From assembly GCA_000469685.2 (NCBI GenBank), contig LS997563.1, positions 15,489,940-15,553,939 of the forward strand: a stretch of DNA of 64,000 nucleotides, written 5' to 3'. This document shows positions 11,931 to 23,600 of this stretch, in pieces (the first letter of the stretch is position 1; each line of letters starts with the position of its first letter). The stretch is from Haemonchus contortus (lineage: Eukaryota > Nematoda > Chromadorea > Rhabditida > Trichostrongylidae). The notes under the pieces were generated by a model. It was not told the DNA's origin, searched no databases, and saw nothing but the letters and a program-made list of their open reading frames with translations. Made by a program: the position numbers and the translations under genes.

Positions 11931-12021
11931 TGTTTATTGTTTTCTAGAGCTCTTCACGAGATTTGTAAAAAATAAAGCTCATTTACAAACCTCGTGAAAA
12001 ATTCTAGAAAACAATAAACAC
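11931..12021. repeat. hairpin repeat with about 40-bp arms
   Basis: GTGTTTATTGTTTTCTAGAG..TTCACGAGATTTGTAAA is mirrored by TTTACAAACCTCGTGAAAAATTCTAGAAAACAATAAACAC, leaving a loop of only about 10 bases. It is not obviously related to the other families in the window. Confidence 0.8.
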
Positions 12022-12432
12022 AGTAGTAGGATGAGTGATTCTGCGAAACTGGATAATCCATCTCTTTTCGTGGATTCTCCAAAGTTTCATACAATAACAG
12101 CATACCATATCATGTTCATTGATATATAAGCGTCGGAAGATCGGGAAGAGGATTTCTAATAGTGCTGGCGTAGTCGCGTTGCATTCAAGACATCACGTGT
12201 GTGAAATAGTTGAAGCCGCAGAACCTTGGAGAACTAACTTTGACCCGAGAGTCCTCTGGCCTGAACTGGCTTGAAAACATACACACCTTCCTGCCACACC
12301 ATATGGCTTACAAAACATCTGTAAAATGCGGGGCAGAGCAATAGGTGGGACCCTATGGTAACCTGAAAGCGATATGTGCTCACTGGGTGCTTTAACCAAG
12401 AATCAACCGCTTACCTAGCTAATGGTAAGTTG

Positions 12433-12692
12433 GGGGGACGTGCGATTCGTGCGATTCCGGGCGCGCGCGGCAAATTGTGCGGCGAAATTCGCGATGATTC
12501 AAACGACTCCTGCGCCTATTATTGGGGCACAAACTTGAAGTAGAGTACTTTAGTAGGGTCGGACAATCCTACTAACCTAGTTTACTTCGAATTTGGGCCC
12601 CAAAGATAAACGCTGTAGTCGTCCAAATCGCACCGAATTTCGCCGCGAAACTCGCCGCGCGCACCCAAAATCGCACGAATCGCAACACACCC
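12433..12692. mobile_element. foldback MITE, FB2 family, copy B, with 9-bp target duplication
   Basis: The element runs from GGGGGACGTGCGATTCGTGC to GCACGAATCGCAACACACCC. It is bounded on both sides by GGTAAGTTG (12424-12432 and 12693-12701). A 9-bp duplication plus long terminal inverted repeats points to a Mutator-like (MULE) transposition mechanism. The centre has the same TAGTAGG..CCTACTAA core as copy A. Confidence 0.85.
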
Positions 12693-12695
12693 GGT

Positions 12696-12906
12696 AAGTT
12701 GTGGTGCAGCGTTCGGGTTCAAGGACGTGCCCACCGACTGACCGACGGACCGACGGTGGCGCTAGCCGCGTGTTGACAACACTGGACGTTGATAAGTCAA
12801 GCGTCAGTATTGTCAACAAGTGGCTAGCGCCGCCGTCAGTCGGCCGGCTGGCCGGTTGGTAGGTTGGTCGGTCGGTGGGCACGTCGTTGAACACTGAAAG
12901 CAGCCT
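12696..12906. mobile_element. foldback MITE, FB1 family, diverged
   Basis: The right end is GAACACTGAAAGCAGCC; the left end is degraded (GCAGCGTTCGGGTTCAAGG). Inner arms GACGTGCCCACCGAC and GTCGGTGGGCACGTC pair well. The centre has GTTGACAACACTGGAC and TTGTCAACAAGTGGCTAGCG. It abuts the right target duplication of FB2 copy B. Confidence 0.65.
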
Positions 12907-14600
12907 ATGCAGTAATCGACACACTGCGTGAATACAGTAGATTGGCACTGACATCACGCCTTTGTCTACCGGCGTCGGATTTTCCATATGTTTACTTTTC
13001 TTCTTCTCACTGCAGATCGAAAAGATACAAAATCCATGCCAATGGGAGAAAAAAGTGGGGGAAACATGAAAATGTCGGTGGATGGCGCACTATGAGATCA
13101 TCCTCTTCGACCCCATTTGGAAGTAGGATCACTCCACGGTTGTTGACGAGACTAGAAGCACCAAGTTCAAGGGGTCACTCCCTTTTCCTACTTTCCGAAT
13201 ATTTTCGACTTCAAAACTCTCTCCACACAAGGCCAAGGAATAAATCAAAGAAAAAAGAACAGGCGTAAAGCGATGGTCCAAGGAAGAAACACCCGTCATG
13301 GTCGTAGCCCTAAAACTACGTTCTGAGCGAACGAACCGTGATTCGGGGGGGGGGGGGGGGGAGGCAGTCACTTGCCTCCTCAAATTAGCCCTGACTGGTG
13401 GTGCCCAAATTACAATCCTGACTAATTCTTGGACATCATTGGATCACACTACACTAACGATACACCTGCAGCAAAGACGGAAAATTGGAGTGCTTTCAGC
13501 CATCACCGCGCCATTTACTAGTAACAGTCAAAAACAGTCTACGCTGTTTGGCTTGTCAAATAAGACGAGGGTTTTCCAGTTTTTTCAGTTCCGTGCGATA
13601 CTGGAAACCAACGGGCCAGGACAAAGGGGTGAGCGAGGATGACGGCTTGAGGTGAAATTAAGTGAAGAGTTTAAAAAAAACGAATGAGATTTCATCAGTC
13701 CTCCAATTATCCCCACACAGCCTGTGTGTTGTTTAACACCTTCCTTTTTACTCACTTCAGGAGAAGCCTTTGTCAATTTTCGTTTTCAAAGCTACCCCAT
13801 CATAAGGTTCGAATAGTGCAATCTATTTTGCTAGAGAACTTTTCCTCATTTCAGAAAAAAAACTGAAGATAAGATATACGTTTGCATTCACCCAATTATT
13901 CTCTTAAACTTCTATATTGCTCATATTTAGAGTAGAGTCTAACTGCCCCCCTTTTGTAGGACTAAAAATGGATATGAACTATGAACCACTCGACCACAAA
14001 AACGGCTTGGCAGCGAATTTAAAATGTATTTACGATACGAGCGTCCGACAAGAACCAGAAAAATTCCCTCAAAGCAACTTCATTCGAATATCTAGATTCT
14101 AGGAAGTATTTACATTGAAGTCTTAAACAAAAAGTTCAGTAAAAACGCAGAATGATGCCACCGACCACCCCCTGTTACCGTATCGGCCATGTTTCGCAAT
14201 TGCGACGATTGCAATTAGAACGGCATCAAAACTTGCCTAACGTTTTCCGCCCGGGACCTACTGGCAGAAGGTCTGTCCTGAATTTCGAGTATTGATCCCT
14301 TTACCGTAGTGTTATGATCGCTTTGATCTGTTCACTTTGTTACTCTATTACCGACACCCTTGTGTACTGATAACTGATATCGATTTGAGCATATATATTG
14401 TGGACGGTCGAGAACCCTAGCGGTGTGCCCATGTTTTAGGCCCGTGTGTTTTTTTCTCGTCTGTATTGATTGGGATGATTAGTACGCAACACAACGATAC
14501 TGTTAAACGGTTGTGCATGTTTCAGTTTCTCAAACTTATATTATGTCAAGTGCTATATCCAGGGAAAGGGGTAAAGGAAAGCCGTACAGTCAAGGTAAGT
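12907..14600. other. upstream region of the eIF4G gene
   Basis: No independent gene is supported. There is a 17-base G run at 13345-13361. A strong splice donor CAAG|GTAAGT at 14594/14595 may end a 5' untranslated exon of the eIF4G gene; no acceptor or start for that exon could be fixed. Confidence 0.4.
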
Positions 14601-14653
14601 GACCATCCCCTGTTGTTGATGATGTTTGTTGCTAGAAATTCTTTATACTGATT

Positions 14654-17600
14654 ATGATTGAAGATGCGTTGAATGTTGGCGCTAGCCACCACGCAGGTGG
14701 TACTTCATTACCGATGGGCGCTCCTCAGCCCTCATTTGCTACGCCCACTATACCGAATTTGCCCACACCCCAGCAAGAGTACGATATGACAAGTCCCACG
14801 TTGGTCTTTTCCCTATTTTCTCAGTGTTTTTTCCACCACTTTTCATTTTGTAGAATTTTATGATTTTTTTTCTAGAATGTGTTTACCAGTGGGCACAACG
14901 ATACATCCGATGGGATACGGTATGTCGTTTCTGCAGCACGGCGGCCATTACGTGGCGAGACCAGGCAATGGTCAGATTAATAAACCGCCCCAAATTTAGG
15001 GGCTCTAAGTGTAGTGCTTTGATAGGCCAAATTTGTATTGTGCTTGTGTTGTGATTGTGGTTGACATCGATAAGTAGAACAGACTCGAGGCACATAACCT
15101 CTGCCGTTACTGAGTATTTATGGCATGTTTACTTTTTTCAACGTTATCCAACTTACCTTTCTTAGCGCCACCAACGCACATGCGAGCTCAACCGCCACAA
15201 CAGTATTATCCGCCGCAGCAGATGTTCGTTCAACAACAACAATTGTAAGCTCTGTTTTTGTTGTAAACACTAACTAACACTACATCATCCATTCTCTTCG
15301 GATCAGCATTCCCTAGTTAAGCTAGCAATACCTCCTATTACGGTTTATCTCCCCTGCAAAGAAGGTTCACGTTGTCTCGAAACTTTGAGCGGTTGATCCT
15401 ATCATGCCCCCCACTTGTTACTGAAACGTCGCGTCCATTCATTGCAACCCTCCCATTGTTGTCCCGAGATCATCCTATCATACAGTCAAATCCATCGTAG
15501 CTATCGGGAAAACTTCTAAGTCGGTGAAAACTATATTCCTTTCTTCTTTGTGTCCACTCCTTTTCTCATGACAACACTTGAATGTCAGCTGCAACCGTCA
15601 ATCTAGTACTTTACACTAACTCGACCAGTCCAACAGAAATCTTGCAGAGTAGCTAGATCAATATCATTCGCTCAATCGTGAAATAGCTGAGTCGGCTGGG
15701 ATGAAATCGGCATTTTTCGTCTTGTTAGCTTTAAAGTACAGGCTTTTTGTTAATAGTTTCTCTTGGAGATTGTTTCTTCATTGTGAATTCAATTTGTATG
15801 CCCTTTTCACAACGTATGGTTGAAACTGAGCTGGCTAGCTGATAGTCTAAAGATTTCCCCTCCACTTCAGTCAAACTTGTTCACCTTCAAGAAGTTTTTT
15901 TATCAGTACTAATATTTGAGTGAGCTAAACCCTGTCTGATTCTTTTCTTCCTCAATATGTAGGTTTGAAGTGTGATTGTTCCATTCAATATTTTCAGTTA
16001 TCCTGGGCCACAGTATTCACGACAACCTGGTATGGATTATGATCCTCATGCAGCGACCATGAGTACAATGTACATGGGACAGCAAATAACGGTATGCTTT
16101 CAAAGGATCATATCAGCACAATGGCTACGTGAAAAAGTAGCAGGATTTCAGCACCCTACACCTATGACAATGCAGCCGCCTCCACAGCAAGTACAGCAAC
16201 AACGGAATAAAAATATTCTCACAATTCAAGACCCTAATACGTTAGAGGAGGTAGATTTAGGTGCGAGGTCTGATTCAGCTACAGAAACGAAAAAGGATGA
16301 ACCAAAAGGTAGGTGCACAGTAATGGTTTTGTTGAGTCTATTCAGAGCGAACTATGTGCTGTCATACGAATCATGCAGCTTCCAAGGAAGTGGGCGATTG
16401 CAACAGTTGTGTCTGTTGGGATTGGATACTAAGCGTCACAACGTCTTGGAACTAGACTGAGATTGATATATTAAATTTTAACTTGTCTTGCTCCTTATAG
16501 TTTACAGGCACCAGAAACTGCAATTCGGTGGAGGAACCCTGTTTCTGGTGAATCCTAGGACTTCAAAGTAGAATTACTAGCCGCATTAAAAATCCTACAA
16601 AAGCAAGTGCTATCTTGCCACATCAGTAGATTCCGCAGCACAAAGCAAAGCATCTGTGACTTGAAAGGCGATAATCTTAATGATGAACACTTATTCTGAG
16701 AAAATTCAAGTTCATTGGTCGTCATAGTGGCGAGTGACCTATGTCGTCAGCTTTTGGAGATTAATCCCTAACTTCGATAAGTAGTGATTGTAGGTTCATT
16801 TCTCGCAGAAACTTCGAGGCTTATGTCTGGGCTCCCTTAATGGCTTGGTCAACCACCCGTCTCTGGTCCCTGCAAAATAATCATTTGTTTCAGTCAAGGT
16901 TAATTGAAACCATTTGAAAAAAAAAAAACGGGTGCGCAGTCGAAATTTTTTTCCTCTCATTCATTGTCCTCTTCAGTTGTTTTGTAATACGCTACAAGTC
17001 GACCACTCGTTTGAAAAAAAAAACTGTTTTTTGCCAGGGGAAATCGTGGGATGTCTATGGGTATTTTTCTCGTACTTCGTACATTCTCTCTACTCATACT
17101 GTTGTACAGTGATCGGAAAAGGTGGTGGCTGGAATCCCTGCGGAATATAATGGATGCTGAAGAATTTTTCGTCGCAAGCTCTGCGATTTTAACAGAGCCT
17201 GGTGAGCGTCGTGCGTCATGTTGGAAGGTTGTGTCGCTGTTATCGTCAAACACGTTTTCCTTAGGGCGTTTCATGAGCTACTATTCGAGTGGCATATTTC
17301 TAAAGTGGTCGATGAGCTACTGTTTGTGTGCCATAACTTTCCTGCTAAGCTCGAAATGGAATAACTCTCCTACAAATTCGCTAGCAACACATCTATTTGA
17401 TTTAGAAACCGTTGCGTTAGTTCATGGATCCTCAGCGGCCCCTTTCCATTGTCTTTTTCGTCTTGTGTTTTGCTGTATGATCAGCTCTTCATCGCCCTTT
17501 ACAAACCTGCTGAAGAACCTCTTTAGTGGAAAAGTCCACATCTGTACAATTGAACTTATTGGTTTAGAGTTTAAGCACCATTGGCTTAGAAATGCTTCTG

Positions 17601-20600
17601 GGTTTTTTTAGATGGCAGTTATGGATTGACTTACTAATTTTCAACCTCGTAGCACACTTCTTGGTTGCATTTTATGGTTTTTCTTTGGTAAAATGTTCAA
17701 ATGGTCGTCTCAGAGGTCCATTACGAACGAGTTTTCTTAAAAGAAAACTTCTATCGTAGATTTGCCCGATTTCTTACAACTGTGCATGGGTGAGGAGTTC
17801 GATAAAAGTGAATGGAGCTTTTATTTCTCACTAGTCTGGCTGAACAATGGACGTTCCTGGATATTGAAAAAAAGATGGTATTGTTCAGTATCGTATGCAC
17901 AAACACTTACAAATAAGCGCGAAATTGTGTTTGCAACTGCTGTAAGGCAGTTTTTTCCTCATCCTAAATGTATTATGGTTGAACCTATGCTATAACAAAA
18001 TTTGCAATATTGTGTGCATAGTGATAATTCAGTTTTTTGATGATGTTATGACCAATATTGAAATTGTATACTACTATAGGACGAAAAGACGTTGATGAAA
18101 CCGAACAAAAAAAATCTGAAGTGATGAGACAGTTCACCAGACAGCTGCAAGAGCGGAACGAGATGGATCAAGCGGAATCTTCAGGAGCAGGATCGCTACC
18201 GTCCAAACCCAGTAAACTCAGCAATCTTTCGACATTTGATAATTTTCGCTAAGATTTTAATTACAGATACATCTCGCGAACATACGCCAGTTTCCACGTT
18301 GAATACTGAGGAACAGAAGGCAATGTCTGGTGAAGGCGTAGCTACAACGGTGGAGACACCGCCTGCAGCGGAGCCAATACTTAAGGATAAAACGAATGAA
18401 ACCGAACCATTGGCAAAAGATGCATCCGAAGCCGAAAGTAAACCAGAGCCAGCTGTGGTAATTGAAGAACCACACAAAGTTGATGAGGCCTCAATACCTG
18501 CACCTCCTACTCCTGCTCAGACGACGATTTCTGTTTCTGCCCCAATTCTTGAACCTGATCCTGTTAAAGAGGAGCATGAGGTAGGCGCCGTAAATAAAGC
18601 TCATCAAACAGTTGATAGATCGTTGAGGGTCGTCTGTTCTGATGAGAACATTTTGTAATAGGCATACAATTTGAGGTTTGGGGAGTGGGCATTATGCCTA
18701 TCATAAACTTATGTAAAAATTTCAATGTCGTTAGTGTCAGTACAATTTCCATTCAGGCTCATGAGGAAAGAAAGACCCTACCTGAGATCAGAACAGACTC
18801 TGAAGCACCAAGTTCTACTACTCCGGAATGTTCGGCGGTTGTTGATGAACAGGAGGAGAGCCTTAAGTCAGATATGTAGGTTTTATATCTTTATGGCGCG
18901 CTCAAAAATCAGAAGAAATGAAAAGTGAAAGTAGTGAAAATAGCCTCTGCCAAGGTATTTGGACGCTGCAGTTATATATCTCTATGATTCAAGCAGATCT
19001 TTCTCCTTATCTGCTAAAATGAGCGATAATAACCGGATGCGCCGTTTTCTCTGATTGCTGCTCTCACATAATGCCGCTTTCTTGCAGTTTATGGAAGCGG
19101 CATGTTTGCGATGCGAATTTCCTTTACGGAAGTTTGATGTCTGATTTTCAATGAGACGATCTAGGGTTCTAATCGGGTACACCCTATATATTCTACGACT
19201 TTCAGAGGTTGTTGGAGTCAATACTTGCTCTTAAAATTGGAAGTGGGTGTTTACTTCTTTTTTAAATTTCGATTCGATTTCATCGAAGAGAGCTACCGGA
19301 AAGTAGAAAACCACCCTGGATAGCTTCCAACAGCGGAGGCTGAAGCGACATTGCTGGTTGTGAGTCTTCGGTGCTTCTGTCAGTCTTTGAGACCTGAATG
19401 CATTTCGCGATGTTCGAAACGATACCTGTCACGCAGAACGCGGGTTGGCTCTTTATCAGTTGCAACCTAGACCAACGAACCTATGTAGACTGAAATGTCC
19501 ACAACGGACTACTCATGTCACTTCTATCTCATTGAACGATTGCTTTACTTCGGAGACAATGGAGCAAGTGAGATGGGCTTACACGCACAGTGAACAGCTT
19601 GTTAAGTCACGCGTCTAGTTTCTCACTATCGAAGCTGACCCAATGGAATACAAGGCAACAGTCACCGTCCACATTGATGGTTTTCTGGTTCTGATCTGGT
19701 TGTCCTTCATTCTGGTTGTTCGCGTGAACTCACCCTGATCCAGAAAGCCGTAGAGGTTTTTTTAGCTCACGATATTGTTCTCGTGGCCAGATTGGACATT
19801 TGACGGCAAGCTCACAACTAGCATGGCCTACCCCTCTGTGTTTACCAAGCGGTGTAGCCGTTCTTTACTTTCGTTCAACAGCAAGATGTCCTTTGCTTCT
19901 GCTTGCTCACCAAGTCGAAGGTTTTGCGCATTACTATCTATTCTATTGATCGATTAGGTTGTATTGCTCCAAATACTCTTATTTGTGTGAACTTCATGTT
20001 TTCTAGATTGAGGGGTTAGAGGAACACCATATTGGGAGGATCAGGTTAGGGCATAACTAAAGTGGAAGGGGCACGCATTTTCGACAAACCACTTTCGCTC
20101 CTGCTCTGAATACATATCAGCAAAAAAGCCGCAAATATTGTTCAAGTGAGATGAATGGAGGCTTTCAGGTTGGAACCATTCAGTTTCTTTAGCAACTACG
20201 AACATCGAAGATATGAAGAAGGCTTCGTTTTGTCAGATAGCCGTTACTAATGTCCGTACAGCATGTCCGAATAACCTTGACCACCTTGCGCGCCCTCCGT
20301 TTCGGCTAGCTGGAAGCAATACGTAGGAACGAGTTTTGGTGTCGTAGATATTGATTTAACACCAATGCATCTCCTTTGCGTAGTGACCAGTTGATGGGTA
20401 TTGCTGTCAGAGCCTCCTCTCAAAGCTACAGTAATGTGGCTTCTGCGATATTTCCAAATGTTAGTTATTATTGATTGCTTTGCTTTGGCCCTTGCAATTT
20501 ACTTAGTTTTCGTTTGTTTGTTCAATTTATACCAGTGTTTGTAGCGCTACTGCTGAGACTGTCACTGAATCTACAGTGGATCATGGATCGGTTGCCGACG

Positions 20601-23600
20601 TAGAGGCGGAAGACTCTACGACGGAAGTTGTTGATACTCCGGATGCTCCAACACCAGATACGGAAGAGGAGGAAAGGCGCAAGGCTGAGGTGAATTGAAG
20701 TTCATACATGTGTTATTTGAAAGTGTACCTCTTTATACGTCACTGTAGGAGTTTCCTATTCAGGAGGAAGAGGAAAGAAAGCGACAAAGATTAGCCGAGT
20801 TGGATACGCTGCTCCATTCGCTATTAGAAAATCCAGCGGAAGTTGATAGCGATAATTTGATTTATGGAAGAGCATTTCTCTATTGTGTCAGGGACATCGA
20901 GAAGGTCTGTGCTCACCTTCAAAACTTTAGCGCTATTCAGGTGTAACCGCAATTTTTAGGAATTCAAGCGTTGCCCTTGTCCTTTGAGCCATGACAAAAT
21001 AGTGAAACTTGGAATCGATCTGAACTCGATGCCTAAAGGAAATGACAACAAGAAACAGCATAGCTTCATTCCGCCGTGGATGAATCAATCTAGGCAATCG
21101 AATAAACCTTCAAATCGGCCGGTAAGCGCGCACATTGAAATTTTGTAAAGGTAAAGGGGTAAAACTGGGCGCTTGTGTTTGTCATAGTTTACTTCCATTC
21201 TTAAAATGTTCTCACATACACGGCTTGCATTCAGAGTCGTATTGGCATTTAAGTACACATTTTCGCTGTGCAGTCGTTGCAATAGTTAACCTATATACAA
21301 TTGAAACTTTCACTAGCCCAGAATATAGTCCTGCTATGTTATTGTTATTGTTTAACTGTTAGGGAAGGGATAGAAGGTCTTGATGGTCTGAGTGAGAAGC
21401 ATTTCAAGAACTGACCTCCGGGTCATGAGCGTGGCTCGCTTTCTCCTCGGCACTCACCGACTATGCCTCATTGATTGCATGCTATAAAAATGTTACCTTC
21501 GTTGCAAAAGGTAATTGTACACGATGGACGGCGCTGTAGAGAAGCTTATTCTTTGAGTTATAGTCCCATGTGCTAAAAAACCCTTATTAACTGTTGCTTT
21601 ATTTCCCAAACAAAAGTTGCTGATATCAGTCATCATTCGTGTTTAGTATGGTGGGCGATTCTCACACAATGATCATCGTGGAGGAAAAGGAGGCAACAAG
21701 AAGTTCCCCCCTTCTGCAAGACCGTCTATTGAACGTAATATTGAACGAGGTGTCCCTCTTCATAAAGCTGAAAATGCGTGGAAACCAGAGAAGATTCGTC
21801 CGGAAGATTTAGAAAAGGAAGAAGCTCGAATCAAGGTAATTCAGCCATGACGGCGACCAACCAATGTGAAATATTCTTTATGATGCATTTATGCATTTTT
21901 CAGCTTCTTTTGAAAAATGTGCGGTCATTAATGAATAAAATTACTCCAACCACAAAAGACGACCTTATCAAAGAATTTCTTGGCTATGATGTCTCCTCCA
22001 GTCCAGAACAGTTGGCTTCAGTGAGTGATTATTTGAAATTATTGTGTACTTCTTTCAGGATACTAGCTGTCCATAAAGTATTAATTGGCGGTAAATAGTG
22101 GTTTTAATAGCGTCGTTACAGGTGATCAATATCATATTCGACAAGGCTGTTGAGGAGCCGAAATTTTGCCCCATATATGCCGAAGTATGCAAACAACAGG
22201 TGCGTTTGATCGGCGTAATGTTAAGTACGAACGAAACTTTATTGTTGTAAACATATCGTTGTTTCGTCCTATTATCGTTGTTTGCCTTTCGGAATGGCAG
22301 TGGGATCGCTCATTTAATAATGGACTGACTTTCTTTTTGTGACGAAACCGAAATGTCCACCAAACGCCTTTTATTTGTCTCGGCATAAAGAAGGGCTATG
22401 GATAGCCTGCCAATCAAATTAAACTCGATGTTGGTCGCTATCATTCAGCTGAACTAATCTCAGGCTGCTCTGCAAATCACATGGAATAGCATCGATCGGC
22501 ACGGAATAAGCTATTGCGAATGACCAACGCTTTTGAGGCAAGGTCCTCTTTTCCCTGGGAACTTCAACTCTTCATGTTTTAAGAGGGTTCTCCATCCATA
22601 GAAAACACTAAGAATTCATGGTCATTGGCCAACTAGGTCGTATTGATGGGCGCCGAGTGATCGTTATCGTTTCTATCACCATCCCATCATGCCTCTAGGG
22701 CTCTCTGAAAGTCTTAATACTCACATACATACAATATACAATACGATACAATACAATATACACACACGCATACGAAAACAATGCATCTATAGGGCAGATT
22801 GTCACAAGGAAGCTTCGTCGCTATCCTAATGGTATATAGAAATTTCACTTTATCTCCGATGTCGAGAGACAGGAAGTGGTCAAAAAAAAAAGCAGATTGC
22901 TGAGTCGCTAGGTAGAATCGCGCATCCTCCATCATTTCTACGACTTTCTCAATACAGCCATTCCTCAACAAGCAAAACGGGCAATTGTTGCTGAAGACAT
23001 CGAGAGTGCTATCACTCATGAAAACGTTCTTGTAAGGTAGCAAAATGATGATTCAGAAAGGGAGTCACAAGCAACGGTAAGGCGCTGCTGGTTTTCGTCA
23101 GTACCGCCGCGAAAATTGACAAAATCGTGTACCTAAAGAAATTCTGATGGGCGCACTGAAGCCTCCATACGATTCCTTCTACGGAAACATTCCGTATTGC
23201 TTGCAGGAGGGCAGGAGGTTGCTCGTCCGACTTCATTAACACGGAGGAATGGCCATTCTGCTCACCAGATCCTGACCCTTATGACTTCTGTGTGCTCTCC
23301 CTGATCGAAATAATGCACTGTTGTGTTCGTGATCATTGCTTGGATCCGTATAGGCAGGATTATAGGGCCTACGAAAAAATGAGGGTGTTGAGTGATACAT
23401 GTTTGCAGCATGCGAGGCAGGCAGATTTTGAGTCTATATGGGTGCCCATGAAGGCAATATTGGATTTGACTGTAGCTTGTTTTCTGACACCTTTCTTTCT
23501 CGCTGTCTTTAACTATTTCCATTTGATGAACGTTAGAGGAGGCTGACCAGCAAGTACTCCGAGAGAAGCATACCCATGCTACAAGCAACTGAAGGATCAC

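Noticed and set aside
15972..16460. 162-codon single frame
   Set aside because: Read-through of two eIF4G exons and the introns around them; the spliced model keeps phase and the QDPN motif.
17051..17611. 186-codon frame in an eIF4G intron
   Set aside because: Low-complexity hydrophobic composition, no domain, no splice context; flanking eIF4G exons join in phase without it.
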